Assembly: GCA_943912335.1 (NCBI GenBank)
Contig: CALTUD010000017.1
Coordinates: 11,980 to 75,979 of the forward strand
Origin: an uncultured Acetobacteraceae bacterium
Lineage (GTDB): Bacteria; Pseudomonadota; Alphaproteobacteria; Acetobacterales; Acetobacteraceae
Length of the DNA: 64,000 bases
Direction of reading: 5' to 3'
The position numbers and the translations under genes are program-made. Of the stretch, positions 42,256-51,271 are shown one piece after another. Below the pieces are notes generated by a model, which was not told the origin of the DNA, ran no database searches, and saw only the letters and a program-made list of their open reading frames with translations. How positions within the stretch are numbered: position 1 is the first letter of the stretch; each line of letters opens with the position of its first letter.

Positions 42256-43758
42256 TCACACCACCGCCTGGCGGACATGATTCCGGGTCCAGCCGAGCGA
42301 ACCGGTCGAAATACGGTCGCCGTACAGGCGGAAATCGTCGCGCCCGGCTTCCTTGGCGGCGTAGAGCGCTTCGTCCGCGTGTCGGATCACCTCGTCCATC
42401 GTCTCGAGTGGAGCATCGAGCGCCGCACCGCCGATGCTGACCGACAACCGGGCCGTTCCGCTATCGAGATGATAAGGCGAGCGCGCGACGTCCAGGATCG
42501 CGGCCAGCGTGGCGCGCAGCGCCGTGTCGGTCGGCAGGCGCGGCAGAAACATCGCGAATTCGTCGCCGCCGAAGCGCGCCATCATGCCGCCTTGCGCCCG
42601 CGCGCAGCGTTCCATCCGCTCGCTGAACAAGCGCAGCACCGTATCTCCGGCCTGATGCCCCAGCGTGTCGTTCACCACCTTGAAATGGTCGAGGTCGATG
42701 AACAGGAGCGTCCCGCCCGGGCCGGCTGCCATGCAGGCGGCAAGTCTGGTCTTGAACAGCTGCCGCGTCATCAGCCCCGTCAGCTGGTCGTGGGTCGCCG
42801 CATGTTCGAGATGGGCGCGCAGCAGGCGGAGCCGCCGGGCGTAGCGTACCTTCTCGCCGACCATCGTGTTCGCCGGCAGGGCGGACAGAAACAGCGTCCA
42901 GAGATACGGCTGCAGCACGCCCTGTGTCCGCATCAGACCGTTCGGCGAGATCCGGGCGATGGGCCCCAGATCGTGTACGGTGAAGACGGACGCGATGATG
43001 GACACGAACAGCACGGTGCTGAGCGCCCAGACCGGGCGGGCCCGGAACGCCAGCGTCACCAGGGCGGGATAAAGAAAGAAGAACAGAAACGAGCGCGGCG
43101 ACAGGAAGCTGACGATGGCGAGCAGAAGGATGCCGATCATCAGCACCATCGGTTCGACCGTGATGCCGGTCGGCAGGCGACGGTTGGGAAGCCAGTTCAT
43201 CAGCAGCAGAACCGCCGGCGTGGCCAGCATCAGGCCCAGCGAGTCGCATAGCAGCCACTGGAACCAGTCGGCCAGGATGCTGTTTTCATCGCCCAGGAAC
43301 AATCGTTCCACCGTCATGCCGATCGCCGCTTCGACCGCAGTGGTGACCAACACGATCAGGCCGAACCGTCCCTGACGCCGCAACCGGGTCAGGTCGGTGC
43401 GAGCGCCGCAGAACCGGCGGGTCGGCGGCGCGGCCAGCAGCACCAGCAAGATGTTCATCATGCAGGCGAGGATGCCCTCGCTCAGCGACAGGCCGCTGAT
43501 TCGGTTCAACGCCAGATTGAGCGCGAAACAGCACACCAGCACGAGGCCGGCCAGGCCGGCACGCAAGCGCAGCAGCGCGACCAGAAGGGCGGCGTTGGCC
43601 GGCCAGAACGAGGAATAGCCATCGGCGTCCGCGCACAGAAGCCGCGTCATCAGACCCATCAGGGTGAAGACAAGCACCAGAACGGCGGCGGTTCCGATCC
43701 CCGCCCGAGGTTCGGCTGCACGGCAGGGGCGCCAAGCCTGAACCATCGTCCTCGTCAT
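42256..43758 (-). CDS. MASE1-like membrane diguanylate cyclase
   Basis: About 500 residues. The first 300 hold some eight to ten hydrophobic segments of MASE1 type (GYSSFWPANAALLVALLRL, LFLGDENSILADWFQWLLCDSLGLMLATPA). The GGDEF domain begins near 320: HDQLTGLMTRQLF, FIDLDHFKVVNDTLGHQAGD, and intact RFGGDEFAMFL near residue 400. The RxxD inhibitory site is absent. It should make cyclic-di-GMP at the inner membrane. ATG 43758 is preferred over GTG 43782 because GGGGGGA lies directly before it. Confidence 0.92.
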   Translation of the reverse strand: MTRTMVQAWRPCRAAEPRAGIGTAAVLVLVFTLMGLMTRLLCADADGYSSFWPANAALLVALLRLRAGLAGLVLVCCFALNLALNRISGLSLSEGILACMMNILLVLLAAPPTRRFCGARTDLTRLRRQGRFGLIVLVTTAVEAAIGMTVERLFLGDENSILADWFQWLLCDSLGLMLATPAVLLLMNWLPNRRLPTGITVEPMVLMIGILLLAIVSFLSPRSFLFFFLYPALVTLAFRARPVWALSTVLFVSIIASVFTVHDLGPIARISPNGLMRTQGVLQPYLWTLFLSALPANTMVGEKVRYARRLRLLRAHLEHAATHDQLTGLMTRQLFKTRLAACMAAGPGGTLLFIDLDHFKVVNDTLGHQAGDTVLRLFSERMERCARAQGGMMARFGGDEFAMFLPRLPTDTALRATLAAILDVARSPYHLDSGTARLSVSIGGAALDAPLETMDEVIRHADEALYAAKEAGRDDFRLYGDRISTGSLGWTRNHVRQAVV

Positions 43759-43799
43759 TCCCCCCGCAAGATCCGTCTTCACGAATAACAGGCAATCAT

Positions 43800-43828
43800 G
43801 AGGAAACGGTAAAGCATTCCGTTTTCTC
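43800..43828. other. Hairpin with alternative pairing in copA-GGDEF gap
   Basis: GAGGAAACGG (43800-43809) pairs with CCGTTTTCTC (43819-43828). The inner AAACGGTA (43804-43811) can instead pair with TACCGTTT (43834-43841). The two structures exclude each other. It lies after the copA stop and before the GGDEF start, both on the minus strand. Confidence 0.4.
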
Positions 43829-43886
43829 GATGATACCGTTTCGACGAGCGGGCGCGTGTCCAGGTTCGGCCCGGTTTATCGCTCCA

Positions 43887-46256
43887 TCAGATCCCGCGCG
43901 GCCGCCAACGGCTGAGCAGCAGGGCGTTGCAGACCACCAACACGCTGGAACAGGCCATCGCCGCGCCGGCCACGACCGGACTCAGCAGGCCGGCGATGGC
44001 CAGGGGAATCCCCAGCACGTTGTAGGCGAATGCCCAGAACAGCCCGGAGCGGATACGGCGCATGGTGCGCCTGGCGATATCCAGCGCGGCCGGCACCAGC
44101 ATCGGATCGCCCCGCATCAGCGTGATTCCGGCCGCCTCCATCGCCACGTCGGTGCCGGTGGCCATCGCCATGCCGAGATCGGCGGCGGCCAGAGCCGGGG
44201 CGTCGTTCACCCCGTCACCCACCATCGCCACAGGGCCGCTCTCCCGGAGCGATGCCACGCGTGCGGCCTTGCCTTCGGGCGGCACGCGGGCATGAATGTC
44301 GTCGAGCGCAAGCGCGCGTCCGGCCGCGTCCGCCGCGCCCTGATTGTCGCCGGTCAGCAAGGCCACGCGCAGGCCTTTCCGGCGCAGCGCGGCCACCGCT
44401 CCGGCGGCCTCGTCGCGCAGCGGATCGGCGAAGCCGAACACGGCCAGCAGCCTCTCGCCGGAGGCCAGAAACGAGACCGTGCGCCCGTCCGCCTCCAGCG
44501 CCTCGGCTTCCGCGGCCAGCGGCGCCGTATCGATCCCGGCTTCTGTCATCAGCGCCTGATTGCCCATGCGAAGGGTGTGTCCGTCGACCGTGCCGCTGGT
44601 ACCGCGACCGGGCAGGCTGCGGACCGATCCGGCGGGCGCCCCGCTCGCGTCCGGCGCGGCATCGCGGATCGCACGGGCCAGAGGGTGTTCGCTGTTGCGC
44701 TGCAGTTGGGCCGCCAGACGGAGAACCGTTTCCCGCGCTTGTTCCGGCGCGAGCCGCAGATCGGCCAGTTCGGGCCGGCCCACCGTGAGCGTGCCGGTCT
44801 TGTCGAACGCCACGGTGCGCACACGCTCCGCCTGTTCCAGCACGGCGGCATCCCGGATCAGGATGCCGTGGCGTGCGGCGGCGCCGATCCCGGCCAGCAT
44901 CGCCGCCGGCGTGGCGAGACCCAGCGCGCAGGGGCAGGCGATCACCAGCACGGACACCGCGCGCACGATCGCCAGCTCCACGCCGCGCCCGGCCAGCCAC
45001 CAGCCGAGCAGGGTCAGCGCCGCCACCAGGACCACGGCCGGCACGAACACGGCGCTGACGCGATCCACCAGTTTCTGCACCGGCGGCTTGGCGGCCTGGG
45101 CATCCTCGATCAGACGCACCATGCGGCCGAGACGGCTTTCCCCGCCGATGGCCGTCACCTCCGCCAGCAGTACCGCATCGCCGTTCAGCGCGCCGCCGAC
45201 CAGGGCGTCGTCGGGCGCCTTGTCCACCGGCATGGATTCACCGGTCAGCAGGCTCTCGTCACAGCTTCCAGTGCCGTCGCGCACCACGGCATCGGCGGCG
45301 ATCCGCTCGCCCGGACGCACCACCAGCAGGTCGCCGGGCCGGAGCCCACGAGCCGGAACGTCGCGTTCGCGGCCATCGGTCTCGCGCACGGTGGCGGTCT
45401 CAGGGGTGAGCCGGTCCAGCGCCCGGATCGCGCTGCCGGCCTCGCGCCTCGCCTTGCCTTCCAGCCATTTGCCGACCCGCACCAGCGCGATCACGGCGGC
45501 GGAGGCTTCGAAATAAAGCGGCGCACCGGGATCGGTGAGCATCGCATACAGGCTCAGTCCGAACGCGGCGCTGGAGCCGAGCGCCACCAGCGTGTCCATG
45601 TTGCCGCCGCCGTTGCGGAGAGCGACGATGGCACCGCGATAGAAACGCGCGCCGAACACGAACTGGACGATGGCGGCGAGAACGAGCTGCACCGGCGCCG
45701 GCAGCATCGCATCGATCCCGAACGGCATCAGCAGCATCGGCAGGAGCAGCGGCGTCGCGGTCAGGATGGCGCCGAGCGCGAACCAGCCGTCCCGGTCGCG
45801 CCGCACCGTGGCGGCTCCGTCGTTCGCGTCCGGCAGCACCACGCCGTAGCCGGCGGCCTCCACCGCGTCGCGCAGCATCTCCGGTGTCGCGAGCCCGCTC
45901 GCCGCGATCACCCGCGCCCGTCCGGTGGCGAGGTTCACCGTCGCCTCCCGGACGCCCGGGACGCGCTTCAGCGCCCGTTCCACCCGGCCGACGCAGGCGG
46001 CGCAGCTCAACCCGGAGATCTCCAGATCGATCGGCTCCGACGCGGCCGGGTAGCCGGCCTTGTCCAGCGCGGCCAATGCAGCGCCCAGCTCGAAGTCCCG
46101 GCTGGTTTCCATCGAGGCACGGGCGGTGGCGAGGTTCACGGACACGGAGGCCACGCCGGGCACGTTGCCCAGGGCGCGCTCCACCCTTTTGACGCAGGCG
46201 GCGCAGGACAGTTCGGTCAGGCCGATATCCCGCCTGATCGTCGTCGCTCCGTCCAT
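43887..46256 (-). CDS. copA: Copper-exporting P1B-type ATPase
   Basis: About 789 residues. Two heavy-metal-associated domains at the N-terminus (GLTELSCAACVKRVERAL and ISGLSCAACVGRVERAL; both CxxC). Then eight membrane segments, the ion-channel motif CPC in ACPCALGLATPAAM, actuator TGES in LLTGESMPVDK, phosphorylation site DKTGTLTVG, HP in NSEHPLARAI, and MVGDGVNDAPALAAAD. It pumps Cu(I) out of the cytoplasm. ATG 46256 begins just before the first metal domain; the frame upstream is non-coding. It is divergent from copZ. Confidence 0.95.
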   Translation of the reverse strand: MDGATTIRRDIGLTELSCAACVKRVERALGNVPGVASVSVNLATARASMETSRDFELGAALAALDKAGYPAASEPIDLEISGLSCAACVGRVERALKRVPGVREATVNLATGRARVIAASGLATPEMLRDAVEAAGYGVVLPDANDGAATVRRDRDGWFALGAILTATPLLLPMLLMPFGIDAMLPAPVQLVLAAIVQFVFGARFYRGAIVALRNGGGNMDTLVALGSSAAFGLSLYAMLTDPGAPLYFEASAAVIALVRVGKWLEGKARREAGSAIRALDRLTPETATVRETDGRERDVPARGLRPGDLLVVRPGERIAADAVVRDGTGSCDESLLTGESMPVDKAPDDALVGGALNGDAVLLAEVTAIGGESRLGRMVRLIEDAQAAKPPVQKLVDRVSAVFVPAVVLVAALTLLGWWLAGRGVELAIVRAVSVLVIACPCALGLATPAAMLAGIGAAARHGILIRDAAVLEQAERVRTVAFDKTGTLTVGRPELADLRLAPEQARETVLRLAAQLQRNSEHPLARAIRDAAPDASGAPAGSVRSLPGRGTSGTVDGHTLRMGNQALMTEAGIDTAPLAAEAEALEADGRTVSFLASGERLLAVFGFADPLRDEAAGAVAALRRKGLRVALLTGDNQGAADAAGRALALDDIHARVPPEGKAARVASLRESGPVAMVGDGVNDAPALAAADLGMAMATGTDVAMEAAGITLMRGDPMLVPAALDIARRTMRRIRSGLFWAFAYNVLGIPLAIAGLLSPVVAGAAMACSSVLVVCNALLLSRWRPRGI

Positions 46257-46469
46257 GATCCGATCCTCCGCACTGCCGGTTCCGGTGATCAGGTTATGAC
46301 GGATGCCGGGGTCAAGCAGGACCTCAACGCAAACCGTCTCACCGGTTCGCGATGTCCGCTCCTTTATGAGGAATGCTTCAGGAACGGGAAACGTTGTGTT
46401 CCACCGGTTGGCCTTCGGGGCGAACCGTACCATCTCGGCTGGGTTCGAGCTTCAAGGAAAGGCGATTCC

Positions 46470-46670
46470 ATGACCACTCTGTCAGTTTCCGGCATGACCT
46501 GCGGCCATTGCGTGCGCGCCGTCACCGAGGCGATCCACGCCGTGGATGCTTCGGCTTCCGTGGCGGTGGATCTGAAGGGCGGCACCGTGACCACGGACAG
46601 CGCCTTGCCGAAAGACAGGCTGGTTCAGGCGATCGCCGCTGAAGGATACGAGGTGAAAGACGCGGCCTGA
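46470..46670 (+). CDS. copZ: Heavy-metal-binding copper chaperone
   Basis: 66 residues, a single HMA domain: MTTLSVSGMTCGHCVRAVTE carries MTCxxC, and AIAAEGYEVKDAA ends the fold. AAGGAAAGG lies 5-10 bp before the ATG. It delivers Cu(I) to CopA, its divergent neighbour 213 bp away. I looked for a CueR-type operator in the gap and found none that fits. Confidence 0.92.
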   Translation: MTTLSVSGMTCGHCVRAVTEAIHAVDASASVAVDLKGGTVTTDSALPKDRLVQAIAAEGYEVKDAA

Positions 46671-46722
46671 GGAATCGGGGGCCCGCCGGCGGAGCGGAAC
46701 GCTGCCGGCGAGCCTCGGCCGG

Positions 46723-47799
46723 TCATTGCGGGGACTGCACCGGCAGCGACCACAGAGCACCGCCCCGTTCCACCGGCGCGCTCCGGCCGCGCGGCAGCTT
46801 CAGCTCGGAATGCGCGCCGACATCGCGATCGAAGATCTCTTCCGCGTTGCCGACCTGTTCCAGCGCCTTGGTGAAGCCGGTGTCGTCGATGCCGAGCGAA
46901 CGGCCGATCCAGGGTTCGTGGCCGAGCAGGCGCTTCACCACCGGATCGGTGCTGTCTCCCAGCTTCGGCAGGGTGGAATGATCGATACCGTGGATCTCCG
47001 CCTGTAGCGGCGCCCAGATCGTCCAATCCACCAGCGCGGCCCATTGCGTGTCGCCGAGGCGATAGGCGGGCGAGAACGGGTCGGTGGACAGAACCGCGTC
47101 CAGAACGTGGAAATGCGCGGCGCGCTTGTCGAAGCTGTTGCGAACATTGGCCATGAGCGACACGTCGCCGGCCGTGGCGTCGCAATGACCATCCTCCAGC
47201 GCCACGTTCATCTCGCCGCGTTCCGAATACGGGAAACGCTTCTCGGGCGTCTTCAGCAGCGGTTCGAGCAGGTCGTAGACCGCATGTTCCGGCGCCGACG
47301 CGTTGATGAAGCAGAGACGCTTGCCGGACAGATCGGCGACCGTCTTGATTCCGCTCGAATCGGACACGAGAAAACCGAACCCGTCCAGCATCATCGGCGG
47401 TCCGAATGCTACGTGGTATGCAGAGCCCATGACCGGGCTGGGTGTGGCGCCGAACAGAACGTCGATCTTGCCGTCGCGCAGCTTCCTGAGTGCGGTGGGT
47501 TCGTCCGGCTGGGTCAGGAAGCGGGCGCGATTCTGGTCGCCGAAGATCTCCGCGGCCAGGGCGCGGCAATAATCGGCGCCGAGCGCGGACAGATTTCCGT
47601 GCGTATCGGCTTCGGAATAATCGTCCTCGTCGGCGACAAGGCCGCACGCGACGATCCCGGCTTTGCGCACATGCGCGAGCGTGGAGCCTGGCGCGGCATC
47701 GGGCGCGCCGACGGCGGACGGCGCCGATGCCTGGACGGAAACGGGAAAAGCGGCCGCAAGAAGCGAGGCCGCTGCGACAAACTTCGAGAAACGAGACAC
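46723..47799 (-). CDS. Periplasmic amino-acid-type solute-binding protein (orphan)
   Basis: 358 residues. Signal peptide to about residue 24 (VSVQASA). SBP family 3 fold: LAHVRKAGIVACGLVADEDDYSEAD, GNLSALGADYCRALAAEIFGD, TALRKLRDGKIDVLFGATPS, SGKRLCFINASAPEHAVYDLL, DGHCDATAGDVSLMANV. It resembles AapJ-type general amino-acid binding proteins. No permease or ATPase gene is adjacent, so it may serve a distant ABC transporter or act in sensing. The phosphoesterase gene lies 65 bp upstream on the same strand. Confidence 0.82.
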   Translation of the reverse strand: MSRFSKFVAAASLLAAAFPVSVQASAPSAVGAPDAAPGSTLAHVRKAGIVACGLVADEDDYSEADTHGNLSALGADYCRALAAEIFGDQNRARFLTQPDEPTALRKLRDGKIDVLFGATPSPVMGSAYHVAFGPPMMLDGFGFLVSDSSGIKTVADLSGKRLCFINASAPEHAVYDLLEPLLKTPEKRFPYSERGEMNVALEDGHCDATAGDVSLMANVRNSFDKRAAHFHVLDAVLSTDPFSPAYRLGDTQWAALVDWTIWAPLQAEIHGIDHSTLPKLGDSTDPVVKRLLGHEPWIGRSLGIDDTGFTKALEQVGNAEEIFDRDVGAHSELKLPRGRSAPVERGGALWSLPVQSPQ

Positions 47800-47864
47800 G
47801 TCGGATCGACTCCGGAAACGAAAACGGGAGCCGGCCGAAGCCGACTCCCGCGGAAGGCGGAAGA

Positions 47865-49922
47865 TCAGGGCGTCCAGGTGCCCGAGGTCGGGATGCCCGG
47901 GGTGGTGGAGGGGCGGGGATTGAAGTCCGCCGGCGCCGGGTCGATCAGCTTGCCGTTCCGGTAATCGGTCGGAACGATGTTGAGCATGTAGCAGCCGCCC
48001 AACGGATAATGCGGCAGAGACGGCTTCTGGTTCGGCTCGATCTCGGCATAGGAGGCCGGGAGCGGCGGGGCCTGACCGGTCAGGCGGGCATTGTCGAAGG
48101 CGGCCAGCATGTCGCCGACGCCGGGGGTGTTGTCGTCGGCCGGACCCATGAAGTCCTGGCCTTCCTGGCGCTTGCCGAGACGACGGCCACGCACCTCGTC
48201 CGGCAGATCGGCGAGCGGGATCAGGTCGAACAAGCGGTCCACGAACTTGATGATCGAGCTGTGCTCGGAGCGCTCGCGAATGATGGCGTGCGCCTTGGCG
48301 TAGGGCGAGATCACGATGGCCGGGATGCGCGACGACGGCTCGAGCGCGTTGCCCTCGGGGTCCTTCACCCGCGTGCGCACCGCGTCATGGTCGTAGAGAC
48401 CGTCGGTCTCGTCATAGGTGATGATGATCGCGCTGTCCTTCCAGTACGGGCTCTGCGCGATCGCGTTCACCTCGTCGGCCAGGAGCTGTTCGCTGATCTG
48501 AAGATCCGAATAGCCCGGATGATCGTCGCCGCCCAGGAAGGCCTGCTGCACGGCCGGGTTCGGATCGACCGCGGTCAGACCGTCGTTGTTGTCGTAGCCG
48601 CCGCGCACATAGGCCACGCCGCCGTCGGAGGGCAGCATGCGGTATTTCACCGCCAGGAAGAAATCGTTCAGACCATACAGATGCTTCTGCGCGAGCTGCG
48701 GGTTGTCGCCGACATAGCCGAAATATTGCGGTGCGTTGTGATGGGTGATGTAGGAGCTGTGCTCGGGGAAGGCGGCGGTGTCGGTCGGCTCCGCGTCGTA
48801 GCCTTCCTGGAACCAGCCCCAGTTGGTCGGCTTCCTGCCCGTGCCGGCGATGGTGTCGATGTCGTGCTGAACATCGGCCAGATCCAGCGCCGGGTTCTGG
48901 TCGGTGCTGGTGTCCTTGTGCGCCGCGCGGCCCATGAAGCTCAGCGGCAGGGTGGCGTAGGTCTGGTTCAGCGCGGGCGAGTTCGGGCTGACGTCGTTCT
49001 GGCCATAGGGCGGCTTGATCGTCGCGGTATCGAGGCTGGAACCGGCGAATGGGCCCTGATCGGTCACCATCGGCACGCCGCTGCTCTTGGCGACGACCGG
49101 GCTCGCGGTGTTGCTGCTGGCCTGATCGGGATGCAGCGCCCACTGCGTCAGGCCGCTCTGGCCGGCGATCATGGCGATCGCGTTCGGCGTGGAGGCCGAG
49201 GTGACCGTCATGTGGAAGTTGTCGAACATCGCGAAGCGGTCGGCGAACTGCCACATGTAAGGGGCGGTGTCGCAGTCGACGTGGCCCATCACCAGCTCGC
49301 CCATCTGCTTCTGCTTGAGCGTGGGGTTGGCGCTGGCCGGCAGACCGGTCTTGCGGCTGACGATGTTGCCGCTGGCGTCGGTGGTCAGGCCTTCCTCGTT
49401 CAGCGCGAAGCGGTCGTTCAACGAAACGTCGTTGACGAAATGCTGGCTGTTGACGATGCCGGTGTGGGAATGGTCGGTGGAGGCGGTGTCGGCCGGGTAG
49501 ATCTGCACCGTCTTGCCGTTGATGTCCGTCACCGTCTGCGGGATCAGGAACGGGCTCACCGTGCTGACCGTGCCGTCGGTGTTGACGATCGGCTGGGTGA
49601 AGCCGGGGGTGCGATCATGGCTCTGCGAGAACAGGCCGCGCACGCCCGGGAAGGTGCCGAAATAGAAGTCGAACGAGCGGTTCTCCTGGAACAGCACGAA
49701 GACGTATTTCACCTTCTTGCGCAGCAGCGCCACCTTCTGGGCGGTGGACAGGTAGGGCTGGCGCGAAAGGTCGGTCGCGAAGGAGCGCACGAGCGCACTG
49801 CTGCGCGGACCGATCGTCACCGCTCCGGGCGCCTCCTGGGCGCTGGCCATGACCGGCTGCGCCATCATGGAAAGCGTGAGGATGGTGGCGCAACTGGATT
49901 TGCACCAGGTCCTGAACGTCAT
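47865..49922 (-). CDS. Secreted phosphoesterase (acid phosphatase/phospholipase C family)
   Basis: About 685 residues. Signal peptide MTFRTWCKSSCATILTLSMM... with cleavage near MASAQEA. PF04185-type: YVFVLFQENRSFDFYFGTFPGVRG at the active site, MTVTSASTPNAIAMIAGQSG, DSAIIITYDETDGLYDHDA, IPAIVISPYAKAHAIIRERSEHSSIIKFVDRLF, and HYPLGGCYMLN near the end. Family members are acid phosphatases or phospholipases C. ATG 49922 places the signal peptide correctly; ATG 49991 would add 23 non-family residues. Confidence 0.88.
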   Translation of the reverse strand: MTFRTWCKSSCATILTLSMMAQPVMASAQEAPGAVTIGPRSSALVRSFATDLSRQPYLSTAQKVALLRKKVKYVFVLFQENRSFDFYFGTFPGVRGLFSQSHDRTPGFTQPIVNTDGTVSTVSPFLIPQTVTDINGKTVQIYPADTASTDHSHTGIVNSQHFVNDVSLNDRFALNEEGLTTDASGNIVSRKTGLPASANPTLKQKQMGELVMGHVDCDTAPYMWQFADRFAMFDNFHMTVTSASTPNAIAMIAGQSGLTQWALHPDQASSNTASPVVAKSSGVPMVTDQGPFAGSSLDTATIKPPYGQNDVSPNSPALNQTYATLPLSFMGRAAHKDTSTDQNPALDLADVQHDIDTIAGTGRKPTNWGWFQEGYDAEPTDTAAFPEHSSYITHHNAPQYFGYVGDNPQLAQKHLYGLNDFFLAVKYRMLPSDGGVAYVRGGYDNNDGLTAVDPNPAVQQAFLGGDDHPGYSDLQISEQLLADEVNAIAQSPYWKDSAIIITYDETDGLYDHDAVRTRVKDPEGNALEPSSRIPAIVISPYAKAHAIIRERSEHSSIIKFVDRLFDLIPLADLPDEVRGRRLGKRQEGQDFMGPADDNTPGVGDMLAAFDNARLTGQAPPLPASYAEIEPNQKPSLPHYPLGGCYMLNIVPTDYRNGKLIDPAPADFNPRPSTTPGIPTSGTWTP

Positions 49923-50030
49923 GTCTGCTCGCTCACACGAAGGGCCGCGTTCATCGCCGCCCGGCGGCTCGCTTTTGAAACGTTCTGACATCGGATGGAC
50001 AGAGATAATTCGATGACAGTCCTGTTGCGC

Positions 50031-50447
50031 TCACAGCGCGACCATCAGCACGGGGAGAACCGTTCCCGCGGCCAGTAGCGCCCAGCCCAGTTTGCGCCGC
50101 TTCACATGGGTCAGTCCGAGCCAGAGCCCCATGATCGTGGAGCCCATCAGGGCCAGCGTCGCGATCAGGAACACCCAGCGCAGCAGCAGGGTGCGGATCG
50201 ACGGTGCGGGCGGGTGCGGCCGGTCCTCCCGCGCTCCGGGCCCGGCCGGAGCGGGACGGCGCGCCTGCGGAACGGCGAAACGCTGTTTCTTGTGCAGCAT
50301 GGCGATCTGCTGCAGCAGCACCGGCGGCCGGTAGCCGTCGCGCGGCGTGTGCCAGTTGAACAATTGCAGCGCGCCGGTCAGGCAGAAGAACAGGATGATC
50401 GGCGCGGAGGCGATCGACAGATAGGCGTGCAGGCGGCGAAGCATCAT
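50031..50447 (-). CDS. PepSY-associated membrane protein
   Basis: 138 residues with two main hydrophobic segments (about 10-30 and 88-110) and a third at the C-terminus (120-138). RRLHAYLSIASAPIILFFCLTGALQLFNWH at the N-terminus (key part LHAYLSIASAPIILFFCLTG) is the PepSY_TM signature found in PiuB-like and siderophore-linked proteins. Its ATGATG overlaps the stop of the Sel1 gene. It is likely part of ferric-siderophore handling in the inner membrane. Confidence 0.82.
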   Translation of the reverse strand: MMLRRLHAYLSIASAPIILFFCLTGALQLFNWHTPRDGYRPPVLLQQIAMLHKKQRFAVPQARRPAPAGPGAREDRPHPPAPSIRTLLLRWVFLIATLALMGSTIMGLWLGLTHVKRRKLGWALLAAGTVLPVLMVAL

Positions 50448-51208
50448 TGGGCGGCGATCCCGGCCAGGCGGCGAAAACGATTCGGGGCCGGTGCGTGTGC
50501 GGTGGCGTCCGGCGGCGACGCTTGTGCCATCCGGCGCCGCACCGGGTCGAGCAGGGCCCGCGACCCTTCGGTGTCGATCTGCGACAACGCCGCCTCCATC
50601 GCCGACAGGATGTCGGGCGTGGCGTCGGTCAGCGCCCGCTTCCACCACGCCAGCGCCTCTTCGATGCGGCCCATCTCGGCCAGCAGCGTCGCCAGATTGT
50701 GGCAGCCGCGATAATCGCCGGCTTCGGCCGAGCGCCGATACCAGCGCGCCGCGGCGATGCGGTCCCGCGGACGATCCCAGCCTTCCTCCAGAAAGCGCGC
50801 CACCAGGTTCATCGACTTGGCATGGCCGTTTCCGGCCGCGTCGCGGAACAGCGCCCAGGCCCGCAACCGGTCCCGTGCGACACCGCGCCCACGCAGCAGC
50901 ATGTTGGCGAGATTGTAGCGCGCCCAGTCGTCGCCCAGCGCCACCGCGCGCTCGTACCAGCAAGCGGCCTCGGCAGGATCGGCGACGACGCCCCAGCCTT
51001 TCTCCAGGCAGCGTCCGACCATGTTGCAGGCCGGTGCGAACCCGGCTTCGGCAGCGATCCGCCACCACGACAGCGCCCCTTCCGGGTCCGGCGGCCCGCC
51101 CGCCCCGTCCAGCAGCGCCTGGGCCAGAACGGTCTGCGCGGCGACATGTCCGTTCTCGGCGTCGCGTCGGATGCGTCGCAACCGTTGCGTTTCTTCACCC
51201 ATTGACAT
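50444..51208 (-). CDS. Sel1-repeat (SLR/TPR) protein of the Piu iron locus
   Basis: 254 residues. About five Sel1 repeats span residues 20-190: AAQTVLAQALLDGAGGPPDPEGALSWWRIAAEAG, APACNMVGRCLEKGWGVVADPAEAACWYERAVALGD, ARYNLANMLLRGRGVARDRLRAWALFRDAAGNG, and so on. No signal peptide, so cytoplasmic. A Sel1-repeat gene also neighbours piuA-piuC in pseudomonads (from memory). The start overlaps no other gene; a Fur-type box lies 22 bp upstream and is shared with the divergent receptor gene. Confidence 0.88.
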   Translation of the reverse strand: MSMGEETQRLRRIRRDAENGHVAAQTVLAQALLDGAGGPPDPEGALSWWRIAAEAGFAPACNMVGRCLEKGWGVVADPAEAACWYERAVALGDDWARYNLANMLLRGRGVARDRLRAWALFRDAAGNGHAKSMNLVARFLEEGWDRPRDRIAAARWYRRSAEAGDYRGCHNLATLLAEMGRIEEALAWWKRALTDATPDILSAMEAALSQIDTEGSRALLDPVRRRMAQASPPDATAHAPAPNRFRRLAGIAAQ

Positions 51209-51229
51209 AAACGACCGCTCGCAGCTTTG

Positions 51230-51248
51230 AATGAGAACCATTCTCATT
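51230..51248. promoter_or_regulatory. Fur box between Sel1 gene and TonB receptor
   Basis: AATGAGAA (51230-51237), CCA, TTCTCATT (51241-51248): perfect 8-bp arms matching the Fur 7-1-7 consensus. It lies in the 63-bp divergent gap, so one site could repress both directions when iron is plentiful. Confidence 0.8.
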
Positions 51249-51271
51249 ATCCACGGTCGGGGGCGAACACA

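Noticed and set aside
46257..46469. CueR-type operator between copA and copZ
   Set aside because: No ACCTTCC...GGAAGGT-like dyad with 19-bp promoter spacing was found; only weak AACCG/CGGTT arms.
43830..46670. 946-codon plus-strand ORF over copA
   Set aside because: Only the last 66 codons (copZ) are coding; the rest is antisense to copA.
47490..49988. 832-codon plus-strand ORF over the phosphoesterase gene
   Set aside because: Antisense shadow of a gene with a signal peptide and clear family motifs.
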